From: an uncultured Chthoniobacterales bacterium
GTDB taxonomy: Bacteria > Verrucomicrobiota > Verrucomicrobiia > Chthoniobacterales > UBA10450
Reading direction: 5' to 3'
NCBI GenBank assembly: GCA_955652155.1
Contig: CATPAT010000232.1
Span: 1-6,593 of the forward strand
Length of the DNA: 6,593 bases
Each line of letters begins with the position of its first letter. Position 1 is the first letter of the stretch. The notes under the pieces were generated by a model. That model had not been told where the DNA came from. It worked only from the letters and a program-made list of their open reading frames with translations, and did not search any database. Below are positions 1-5,421 of the stretch, piece after piece. Made by a program: the position numbers and the translations under genes.

Positions 1-533
1 GCAAAAGACAACTCCGGCGTCGAGCGCGGACCGTCCAAAACGTAAGCGTCGCACCCGTTTTCTGCTGCGACTTTCGCCGTCAGCTCTGTGAATTCGTCCG
101 AGAAAAATCGCGTGTCGTGGGCGATCACGATTTTCGGCCGCACATCGATTTTGTTTTGGACGTGCCACTCTTTTGCGTAAGCGACTAATCCCTGAGTGGC
201 GCGATTCACGTTCGCGAAGTTCATCGCGTTGGTGCCGACGCATGGGAATTGTGGACGTTCGTCAGCGCCGGCGTTGCGGCGCTCGGCCTTGGTCACGATT
301 TTTCCAATCGTGCGCCCGCGCAATCCGCCGGTGCCGAACTCGAGCGTTTTGTAGAACCGATCGTTCAGCTCATCCCACGCTCCACGGTCGACAAGTTCAT
401 CGACCACCCGCGCATAAAGATCGTTAGGCGCGCCTGCGAGCAGGTCGCGAATATTTTTCACGGTGGATTTGAGCAGTTGCTCATTTGCTAACGCCTTGTC
501 GATCTTCGCTGCAGTCTCGTCGTGCGCGGCCAT
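1..533 (-). CDS. Phosphohexomutase (phosphoglucomutase/phosphomannomutase family), N-terminal part, cut by left edge
   Basis: The family interconverts hexose 1- and 6-phosphates in the cytoplasm, linking glycolysis with glycogen or cell-wall sugar synthesis. The visible 177 residues start at the ATG at 533 (MAAHDETAAKI). A helical leader of about 60 residues precedes the family signature EFGTGGLRGR (residues 65-74). After it come VGTNAMN and NRATQGL (residues 99-116) and the domain I core PKIVIAHDTRFFSDEF (133-148), ending in STPELSF. This order matches domain I of the large phospho-sugar mutases. The phosphorylated catalytic serine (TASHNP-type motif) should lie just beyond the left edge, so activity and sugar specificity cannot be judged. 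A GTG two codons upstream is an alternative start; neither start has a clear Shine-Dalgarno sequence. The gene is divergent from sucC. Family is confident; phosphoglucomutase versus phosphomannomutase is not decided. Confidence 0.92.
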   Translation of the reverse strand, partial: MAAHDETAAKIDKALANEQLLKSTVKNIRDLLAGAPNDLYARVVDELVDRGAWDELNDRFYKTLEFGTGGLRGRTIGKIVTKAERRNAGADERPQFPCVGTNAMNFANVNRATQGLVAYAKEWHVQNKIDVRPKIVIAHDTRFFSDEFTELTAKVAAENGCDAYVLDGPRSTPELSF

Positions 534-590
534 GCGCACCGAATTTCGATTGCCCCCCGCACATTTCAAGGCTTTGCTCGCTACGGCGCG
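534..590. promoter_or_regulatory. Divergent intergenic region between phosphohexomutase and sucC
   Basis: These 57 nt must hold, or overlap, the leader and probably the promoters of both divergent genes. On the minus strand there is a good -35-like TTGAAA (complement of 564-569), but no convincing -10 at the right distance. On the plus strand TTGCCC (550-555) followed by TTTGCT (573-578) is only a weak match. A run of six C at 553-558 (G on the minus strand) is visible, too far from the minus-strand ATG to act as a normal ribosome site. No operator palindrome was seen. The regulatory role is inferred from gene orientation only. Confidence 0.35.
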
Positions 591-1832
591 ATGAATATTC
601 ACGAGTATCAAGCGAAAGAGTTGCTGGAGAAATTCGGCGTTGCCACCACGCGTGGGAAAGTCGCGTCGACGGCCGACGAAGCCGAAGCAATCGCGCGTGA
701 ACTCGGAGATGTTGACCTCGCTACAGGACGAGTCCGTCCGAATGTCGGACTGGTGGTCAAAGCGCAGATTCACGCTGGTGGACGAGGGAAGGGGACCTTC
801 AAGGATGGATTCAAAGGCGGAGTGCAAGTGGTCAAATCGCCGGAGAACGTCCGTGAAGTCGCGGACAAAATGCTTGGGCAAACCCTGGTTACGCATCAGA
901 CCGGGGCGGCAGGTCGCGTTGTGCACAAAGTTCTGGTGGGCGAATCGGCCGAGATCGCACGCGAGATCTATTTTGCGATCCTATTAGATCGCGCCATCGC
1001 TGCGCCGCTAATTGTGGCCAGCACTGAAGGCGGCGTGGAGATCGAAACCGTCGCGGCCAAATCGCCGGACAAAATTATTCGCGAACCAATCGATCCGCTG
1101 GCCGGCCTCCAACCATTTCAAACGCGCAAACTCGCGAAGCAGCTCGGATTCGAGCAATCGCAAACAAAAGCGGCGACGAAATTGTTCGACGGATTGTATC
1201 GCACCTTCATCGGCTGCGATTGCTCGATGGTGGAAATCAATCCGCTGGTGGTGACCAAGAAAAACGAGGTCCTCGCGCTCGATGCGAAATTCAATTTCGA
1301 CGACAACGCGCTTTATCGGCATCCGGAGATCGCGGCGATGCGCGATGTGGCGGAAGAGGATCCCCGAGAAGTCGAAGCGTCAAAGCACGGACTGAATTAC
1401 ATCGGCCTCGATGGCAACATCGCCTGTCTGGTCAACGGCGCCGGTCTGGCCATGGCCACGATGGACATCATCAAATTTTACGGCGGCAGCCCCGCGAACT
1501 TTCTCGACGTTGGCGGCGGCGCGACCGAAGAGCAAGTAACCGAAGCGTTTAAAATTCTGATCGCCGACAAAAATGTGAAGGCCATCCTGGTGAACATTTT
1601 CGGCGGGATCATGAAAGTGGACGTGATTGCGCAAGGAATTATCAATGCCGCGAAAACGGTGAAGCTCTCGGTTCCGGTAGTCGTCAGGCTGGAAGGAACA
1701 AATGTCGAAAAAGGAAAACAACTCTTAAAGAAAAGCGGCGTCGAACTAATCCCAGCGGACGATCTTGCAGATGCGGCGCAGAAGGCTGTTGCTGCCGCAA
1801 ATCCCAAAAACCAAAAGCCAAATCCCAAGTAA
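591..1832 (+). CDS. sucC: Succinyl-CoA synthetase (ADP-forming) beta subunit
   Basis: Beta subunit of the TCA-cycle enzyme that converts succinyl-CoA, phosphate and NDP to succinate, CoA and NTP in the cytoplasm; the partner SucD is encoded at 3997-4875. The protein has 413 residues; the E. coli protein has 388. The ATG at 591 was chosen because the translation then opens with MNIHEYQAKELLEKFGV, the conserved SucC start. An ATP-grasp domain fills roughly residues 1-240, with KAQIHAGGRGKGTFKDGFKGG and the metal-site region MVEINPLV (Glu215, Asn217) to Asp231 in LDAKFNFD. The CoA-ligase-like domain follows, with LDGNIACLVNGAGLAMATMD, FLDVGGGATEEQ, ILVNIFGGIMK and VVVRLEGTNVEKG. The longer N-terminal domain resembles alphaproteobacterial and mitochondrial beta subunits more than the short E. 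coli form. No Shine-Dalgarno sequence precedes the start. The last ten residues, NPKNQKPNPK, are encoded by an arm of the 1799-2078 repeat and are probably not native. ATP versus GTP preference cannot be read. Confidence 0.98.
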   Translation: MNIHEYQAKELLEKFGVATTRGKVASTADEAEAIARELGDVDLATGRVRPNVGLVVKAQIHAGGRGKGTFKDGFKGGVQVVKSPENVREVADKMLGQTLVTHQTGAAGRVVHKVLVGESAEIAREIYFAILLDRAIAAPLIVASTEGGVEIETVAAKSPDKIIREPIDPLAGLQPFQTRKLAKQLGFEQSQTKAATKLFDGLYRTFIGCDCSMVEINPLVVTKKNEVLALDAKFNFDDNALYRHPEIAAMRDVAEEDPREVEASKHGLNYIGLDGNIACLVNGAGLAMATMDIIKFYGGSPANFLDVGGGATEEQVTEAFKILIADKNVKAILVNIFGGIMKVDVIAQGIINAAKTVKLSVPVVVRLEGTNVEKGKQLLKKSGVELIPADDLADAAQKAVAAANPKNQKPNPK

Positions 1833-2078
1833 ACGGGGGAATGACGAAATCCGAATGACTAATGACGAAGGAAGTCGGAATGACGAAGGCCGAAATGATG
1901 TGGAGATCATGTCACAGTCGTTCGTTATTCGTGCTTTATCATTGTTTCGTCATTCGTCATCAGTGCTTCGTCATTGCTCAGCCATCATCTCGAAATCTGG
2001 CGGAGTATGATTCGTCACTTTTTGAACTTGTTCAGGTTGAAGGCTTCCCTGGGATTTGGTGCCTGGGGTTTGGGATTT
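1799..2078. repeat. Outer inverted repeat pair overlapping sucC 3' end and hydrolase 5' end
   Basis: The left arm 1799-1829 starts AAATCCCAAA and ends AAATCCCAAG. The reverse complement of the right arm 2049-2078 starts AAATCCCAAA and ends AAATCCCAG. By hand alignment about 24 of 30 positions agree, with both ends near-perfect and the middle 11 nt diverged. The left arm is the last ten codons of sucC. The right arm encodes LGFGAWGLGF inside the signal peptide of the alpha/beta hydrolase. The inner repeat 1840-1975 lies between the arms, closer to the left one, so the right flank carries about 60 extra bases. This looks like a degenerate non-autonomous repeat; no transposase or target duplication was found. 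Confidence 0.75.
1840..1975. repeat. Inner inverted repeat built of AATGACGAA units
   Basis: Exact AATGACGAA occurs at 1840-1848, 1861-1869 and 1879-1887. Its complement TTCGTCATT occurs at 1946-1954 and 1967-1975. The two outer units pair symmetrically: 1840-1848 with 1967-1975 and 1861-1869 with 1946-1954 share the same midpoint (1907.5), and the spacing is 21 nt on both sides. Similar but imperfect sequence continues inward to about 1900 and from about 1916. Transcribed, the region could fold into a long imperfect hairpin between sucC and the hydrolase, and might attenuate read-through or protect the sucC 3' end; that role is inference. It is not a CRISPR: the units are too short and lie in both orientations. 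Confidence 0.8.
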
Positions 2079-3152
2079 CGCGCGCTGTTGCTGGTGTCTC
2101 TGGGAGTAACCCAGTCTGCGCGCGGTGATGACCTTCCACGCAAAGCAAAGACCCCGCGCGAAAATTACCCGAACGTCGATGTCATTTACGATTTCGTAAC
2201 GGCGCCGGACGGAAAACGTCTGCGGACAATCATCACCAAGCCGCGCAACGCGAAAGCAAAACTTCCCGTCATTTTTGTCGCCGGCTGGTTGAGCTGCGAT
2301 TCGGTGGAAGCACTGGCTGACACGAAAGACGCGAGCGGTTTGGTTTTCCGCGGGCTGGCGCAACTTCCAGAGTTCAGTTTGTTTCGGGTTGATAAACAAG
2401 GAATCGGCGACAGCGAAGGCGTCTGCAGCGAAACCGATTTCGATACCGAGCTTGCCGGCTATCGCGCCGCATTTCGCGTGTTAAAGAATTACGACTTCAT
2501 CGATTCGAATCGCGTTTACATTCTCGGTATCAGCAACGGTGGCGGATTCGCGCCCCTGGTTCCGGAAACGGAGGCTGAGCAACGCCAGGTGCGAGGATAC
2601 CTTTCGGTCGGCGGCTGGGCCAAGACCTGGTTCGAACACATGCTCGAGATTGAGCGGCGTCGTTTTGCCTTGATGGGCAAGTCTCCGGCGGAAGTGAGCG
2701 ACCGGATGAAAAATGTCGCGACGCTTTATTATGAATGGCTGATCAAAGGCCGATCCGTTGATGAAATTTTGAAAGAGCAGCCGCAATTGGAAGAATTATG
2801 GCCGGAGGGCAAAGATCACGCCCATTTGTATGGCCGGCCGCTGGCGTTCTACCAGCAGCTTCAGCAGTTAAATCTCGCCGCGGCCTGGTCGAATGTGAAA
2901 GTTTCCACCTATGCCATGCGCGGCGCGTTTGATTGGATTATGAGTCCGGAAGACGCCGGATTGATCGCGTCCTACGTTAATTCCAACCGACAACTGGCGT
3001 TTTCCTATGAAGTCCCGCAAATGGGCCACACCTTTCAGCATTATCTGAGTTTTGCCGACGCGTTTAAGGGAAAGAGCGCGCCATTCGATCCAAAAGTAAC
3101 AGGGTTAGTTGTCGATTGGCTCAAGCACGAGGCGATTACCCGTGAAGATTAA
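2007..3152 (+). CDS. Alpha/beta hydrolase, probably exported
   Basis: The 381-residue protein belongs to the alpha/beta hydrolase fold (serine hydrolases such as esterases and acyl-peptidases). The nucleophile elbow is GISNGG with Ser176. A plausible acid is Asp309 (AFDWIMSPED; Asp316 is also near), and a plausible base is His341 (QMGHTFQHY). The first core strand is LPVIFVAGWLS, followed by FRVDKQGIGDSEG, typical of the region before the nucleophile. The N terminus has a basic start (MIRHFLNLFRLK), a long hydrophobic stretch to LLLVSLGV and TQSARGDD, which looks like a signal peptide with cleavage near SARG; periplasmic location is inferred. Part of that hydrophobic stretch (LGFGAWGLGF) is encoded by a repeat arm. 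The ATG at 2007 is preferred over a TTG at 1974; GGCGGAG sits almost against the ATG, too close for an ideal ribosome site. The 3' end overlaps the next gene by 11 nt. The substrate is unknown. Confidence 0.85.
   Translation: MIRHFLNLFRLKASLGFGAWGLGFRALLLVSLGVTQSARGDDLPRKAKTPRENYPNVDVIYDFVTAPDGKRLRTIITKPRNAKAKLPVIFVAGWLSCDSVEALADTKDASGLVFRGLAQLPEFSLFRVDKQGIGDSEGVCSETDFDTELAGYRAAFRVLKNYDFIDSNRVYILGISNGGGFAPLVPETEAEQRQVRGYLSVGGWAKTWFEHMLEIERRRFALMGKSPAEVSDRMKNVATLYYEWLIKGRSVDEILKEQPQLEELWPEGKDHAHLYGRPLAFYQQLQQLNLAAAWSNVKVSTYAMRGAFDWIMSPEDAGLIASYVNSNRQLAFSYEVPQMGHTFQHYLSFADAFKGKSAPFDPKVTGLVVDWLKHEAITRED
3129..3132 (+). promoter_or_regulatory. Shine-Dalgarno GAGG that fixes the GTG start of the first VOC gene
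   Basis: GAGG lies nine bases before the GTG at 3142 and within the hydrolase coding sequence. It is the best-placed ribosome site in the window and supports GTG 3142 over the in-frame upstream codon at 3109. Confidence 0.55.
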
Positions 3153-3525
3153 GAATATCGCATTTGTCGGAATTCCGGTGACCGACATGAAACGGGCGCG
3201 CGAGTTTTATGAAGGCGTTCTCGGATTGAAAACATCCGACGAAATGGGCCACGGGAAATGGATCGAGTATGCGATCGGAGACGACACGCTCGCGATTGGG
3301 AGCGTCGGGGATCAATGGAAACCGTCACCTGATGGAACGAGCGTCGCAATTGAAATGGAGAATTTCGATGAAGCGATCAACCGATTGAAAGATCGACAAG
3401 TGCCGTTCGCGGCCGAGCCCTTTGAGAGTCCGTGTTGCCACATGGCAGTGGTGCAGGATCCGGACGGTAACAAATTGATTATCCACAAACTGAAACCCGA
3501 AAACGAAAAACAACCATGTCCTTAA
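3142..3525 (+). CDS. VOC (glyoxalase/bleomycin-resistance fold) family protein 1
   Basis: Small 127-residue protein of the vicinal oxygen chelate superfamily, whose members include glyoxalase I, extradiol dioxygenases and antibiotic-binding proteins. The beta-alpha-beta-beta-beta repeat is visible: IAFVGIPVTDMKRAREFYEGVLGL (about residues 5-28), the strand KWIEYAIG, then TSVAIEMENFDEAINRLKD and the signature DPDGNKLIIHK near the C terminus. The usual metal-ligand positions appear hydrophobic: no His in the first strand, none at the VAIE strand, and Ile where Glu is usual in NKLIIH. A non-metal or binding role is therefore possible, though this was judged by eye. The GTG start at 3142 is supported by GAGG upstream and by the beta-1 strand following at once. 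It overlaps the hydrolase by 11 nt and the next gene by 10 nt, suggesting translational coupling. Substrate unknown. Confidence 0.88.
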   Translation: MKIKNIAFVGIPVTDMKRAREFYEGVLGLKTSDEMGHGKWIEYAIGDDTLAIGSVGDQWKPSPDGTSVAIEMENFDEAINRLKDRQVPFAAEPFESPCCHMAVVQDPDGNKLIIHKLKPENEKQPCP

Positions 3526-3881
3526 TCAAAGAAGTCGCATTTGTCGCCATCGCCGTTTCCGATAAGGAACGCGCGCGAAAATTTTATCAGGAAACGCTCG
3601 AGCTAAAGCCCACGACCACGGCCATGGAAGGCGCGTGGGTCGAGTACGACCACGGGCCGGTAACGATCGGCGTTGGTTGTCATCCTGCCTGGCAGCCGTC
3701 GCGCGATGGAACAACCGTTGCGTTTGAAGTCGACGATTTCGATGGCACTTACGAGAAGCTAAAATCGCGCGGTGTCACGTTCGACATGGAGAAAATGGAG
3801 ACGCCGGTTTGCTGGATGGCGCAGTTCCGGGATCCGGACGGGAACAAACTTCTCATTCACAAACGAAAACAGAAAAATTGA
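3516..3881 (+). CDS. VOC (glyoxalase/bleomycin-resistance fold) family protein 2
   Basis: 121-residue paralogue of the preceding gene; by hand alignment about 45% of positions are identical, so this is an old tandem duplication. Matching blocks are VAFVAIAVSDKERARKFY, WVEY, the PSRDGTTVAFEVDDFD segment and ETPVCWMAQFRDPDGNKLL followed by IHK. As in its neighbour, the customary VOC metal ligands are not evident (for example Val precedes AFEV where His is common). VOC domains act as pairs, so the two proteins could form a heterodimer, but each could equally be a homodimer. The ATG at 3516 lies inside the end of the upstream gene, with no Shine-Dalgarno sequence, so translation is probably coupled. 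The stop codon is immediately followed by the 3882-3980 repeat. Substrate unknown. Confidence 0.88.
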   Translation: MSLIKEVAFVAIAVSDKERARKFYQETLELKPTTTAMEGAWVEYDHGPVTIGVGCHPAWQPSRDGTTVAFEVDDFDGTYEKLKSRGVTFDMEKMETPVCWMAQFRDPDGNKLLIHKRKQKN

Positions 3882-3980
3882 ATCTGGAAACCAGGAAGCC
3901 AGGAGATGAGCCAGATAAACAGGAGTCAAGATTTGGATTTTCTTCCTTTTGGTCCTTTCCTGGTTTCATGGCTTCCAAAT
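3882..3980. repeat. Imperfect inverted repeat (GGAAACCAGGAAGCCAGGA type) before sucD
   Basis: The left arm 3882-3912 contains GGAAACCAGGAAGCCAGGAG. The reverse complement of the right arm 3951-3980 contains GGAAGCCATGAAACCAGGAA. About 19 of the first 24 positions agree by hand alignment, and two mismatches would be G-U pairs in RNA. The roughly 38-nt centre is A/T-rich with T runs on the right. The arm itself is built of short tandem GGAAxCCA-like units. It could form an mRNA hairpin between the second VOC gene and sucD. It is not a clean intrinsic terminator, because no U-tract follows the right arm directly. The right arm is open in the sucD frame, which invites a false upstream extension of sucD. 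Confidence 0.7.
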
Positions 3981-3996
3981 TTGTTTGTTCTTAGTC

Positions 3997-4875
3997 ATGT
4001 CCGTTCTCGTTGATAAAAACACGCGGCTGCTGGTTCAGGGAATCACCGGCAGTGCCGGCGCGTTTCACACGCGGCAGTGCATCGAGTACGGCACGAATGT
4101 CGTTGCCGGAGTCACGCCCGGAAAAGGCGGACAGATGTTCGACGACAAAATTCCGGTGTTCGACACTGTTTGGGAGGCGAAACAGAAAACGAACTGCAAC
4201 GTCTCGATGATTTTTGTGCCGGCTGCGTTCGCGGCCGACTCAATTCTCGAAGCCGTCGACGCAGACCTCGATCTTGTCGTCTGCATCACCGAAGGAATCC
4301 CGGTGATGGACATGATGCGTGTGAAAGCGCAGACGCGCGGGAAACGAACGCGACTGATCGGACCGAACTGCCCGGGAATCATCACGCCTGGCGCCTGCAA
4401 GATCGGGATCATGCCCGGTTACATTCACAAAGAGGGAAAGGTCGGTGTGATCTCGCGCTCAGGCACGCTGACCTACGAAGCGGTCTGGCAACTGACGTCG
4501 CGCGGTTACGGTCAATCAACTTGTATCGGCATCGGCGGTGATCCAATCGGCGGTCTTTCGCATCTCGATGCAGTGAAACTTTTTGACGATGACAAAAATA
4601 CTGACGCGATGATTCTGATCGGCGAAATCGGCGGCTCCGCCGAAGAAGAAGCGGCCGCGTGGATCAAAGCCAATTGCAAGAAACCGGTCGCCGCGTTCAT
4701 CGCTGGAATGACTGCGCCACCAGGGCGCAGAATGGGGCACGCCGGAGCGATCGTTTCCGGCGGCAAAGGAACGGCAGCCGGAAAAATTGAAGCATTGAAA
4801 GCAGCCGGGATCGCCGTCGCCGAAACACCAGCCACAATTGCCGACACTCTGATCGCGCGTTTGAAAAATAATTAG
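3997..4875 (+). CDS. sucD: Succinyl-CoA synthetase (ADP-forming) alpha subunit
   Basis: Alpha subunit that binds CoA and carries the phosphohistidine intermediate; it works with SucC (591-1832). The 292 residues match the usual length (E. coli 289). The CoA-binding Rossmann domain opens with MSVLVDKNTRLLVQGITGSAG, then FHTRQCIEYGTNVVAGVTPGKGG. The ligase domain contains IGPNCPGIITPG, VGVISRSGTLTYEAV and GIGGDPIGG. The active-site histidine is His248 in MGHAGAIVSGGKGTA, equivalent to the E. coli phosphohistidine. The ATG at 3997 was chosen because conserved sequence starts there; upstream in-frame codons back to 3949 come from the repeat. No Shine-Dalgarno sequence precedes it. The 2.16 kb separation from sucC is unusual, so equal expression of the two subunits would need a long transcript or a separate promoter, and none is obvious. 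The gene is convergent with the DUF1772 gene, 38 nt apart. Confidence 0.98.
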   Translation: MSVLVDKNTRLLVQGITGSAGAFHTRQCIEYGTNVVAGVTPGKGGQMFDDKIPVFDTVWEAKQKTNCNVSMIFVPAAFAADSILEAVDADLDLVVCITEGIPVMDMMRVKAQTRGKRTRLIGPNCPGIITPGACKIGIMPGYIHKEGKVGVISRSGTLTYEAVWQLTSRGYGQSTCIGIGGDPIGGLSHLDAVKLFDDDKNTDAMILIGEIGGSAEEEAAAWIKANCKKPVAAFIAGMTAPPGRRMGHAGAIVSGGKGTAAGKIEALKAAGIAVAETPATIADTLIARLKNN

Positions 4876-4913
4876 TCAGTGCGGGTTCGCAGCGTCGAAG
4901 ATTTCCGTGGTTG

Positions 4914-5378
4914 TCACTTTGATACGTGCCGCTGTTTTAGTGTCGCTGAGATTAGAAAAGCCAGCGCTGCTATTGCGAGCACAGTCCGTAGGGTTTGGAA
5001 GTGCCACCACTTCTGCGCCAAATCCATCCAATTCGACGGCGGAGAGCTGATGCTCCATTTGAGAATTTGATTATTGATCGGGATGTTGCCGAAACGCGTG
5101 ATTAACGCGACAGCCATGATGCAGACAGTCGCCGCAACCAGAAGATAGACATTCGGACGGTCAGAGCGAGCCAGGAATGCCGAGATACCGCTAAATAGCA
5201 CGCCTAAAATAACAATCGTCGGCAACGGAATCGTGAAGACGCGAATAGCGTGCTGCATCTTCTCGGTGTAAAACGCCGGAGACATCCCTTTCGGGTTGTA
5301 GTCGAACCAGATGGCGAACGCCGCTCCCGCTACCAGAGCGACAAAAAGCAAAGCCACGAACAGAACGAATTTGCGCAT
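4914..5378 (-). CDS. DUF1772-like (anthrone oxygenase-like) small integral membrane protein
   Basis: 154-residue protein with four predicted membrane helices, by eye about residues 4-24, 48-70, 76-95 and 130-147. The segment FGNIPINNQILKW (96-108), followed by SSPPSNWMDLAQKWWHFQTLRTVLA, resembles the DUF1772 signature, in which a conserved N-x-P-x-N motif precedes a tryptophan-rich loop and the last helix. Some DUF1772 relatives in fungi and actinomycetes are named anthrone oxygenases, but the bacterial role is generally unknown and no reaction is claimed here. It lies on the same strand as the M48 protease, 43 nt downstream of that gene's stop, so read-through is possible. The gap, however, contains its own good promoter-like sequence ending directly at the ATG, and no Shine-Dalgarno sequence exists. 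It is convergent with sucD; no clear intrinsic terminator was found in the 38 nt between them. Confidence 0.8.
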   Translation of the reverse strand: MRKFVLFVALLFVALVAGAAFAIWFDYNPKGMSPAFYTEKMQHAIRVFTIPLPTIVILGVLFSGISAFLARSDRPNVYLLVAATVCIMAVALITRFGNIPINNQILKWSISSPPSNWMDLAQKWWHFQTLRTVLAIAALAFLISATLKQRHVSK

Positions 5379-5384
5379 ACAACT

Positions 5385-5414
5385 ATTTTACTGCGCTGAA
5401 GAGCATAAGTTCAA
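5385..5414 (-). promoter_or_regulatory. Sigma-70-like promoter for the DUF1772 gene, apparently leaderless
   Basis: Read on the minus strand, TTGAAC (5414-5409) and TAAAAT (5390-5385) are separated by 18 nt, matching the -35/-10 consensus at four and five of six positions. Only six bases separate the -10 box from the ATG at 5378, so transcription would start at or next to the start codon. This fits the missing Shine-Dalgarno sequence. It is a prediction from sequence only. Confidence 0.5.
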
Positions 5415-5421
5415 TCGAGGA

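Noticed and set aside
522..590. In-frame upstream extension of sucC by 23 residues
   Set aside because: The extension overlaps the divergent gene, has no similarity to SucC, and the conserved MNIHEYQAKE start is at 591.
534..590. Leaderless promoter for the phosphohexomutase gene (TTGAAA followed 17 nt later by AAATTC, 7 nt before the ATG)
   Set aside because: The spacing is suggestive but the -10 hexamer matches the consensus at only one of six positions.
1478..1828. Antisense open frame of 116 codons opposite sucC, starting with a hydrophobic GFGFWFLGF segment
   Set aside because: It is opposite a highly conserved gene; the signal-peptide-like start comes from the repeat arm read on the other strand.
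1840..1975. CRISPR-like array
   Set aside because: Units are only 9 nt, occur in both orientations and have 9-12 nt gaps with related sequence; no cas genes are nearby.
1971..2399. Antisense open frame of 142 codons over the hydrolase 5' end
   Set aside because: No recognisable protein features; it runs opposite a well-supported hydrolase gene and into the repeat.
3109..3141. Upstream start for the first VOC protein
   Set aside because: It lies deep in the hydrolase gene; the GTG at 3142 has GAGG nine bases upstream and directly precedes the first conserved strand.
4876..4913. Intrinsic terminator between convergent sucD and DUF1772 genes
   Set aside because: Only a 4-bp stem (TGCG-GGTT-CGCA at 4880-4891) with no T-tract is present, too weak to call.
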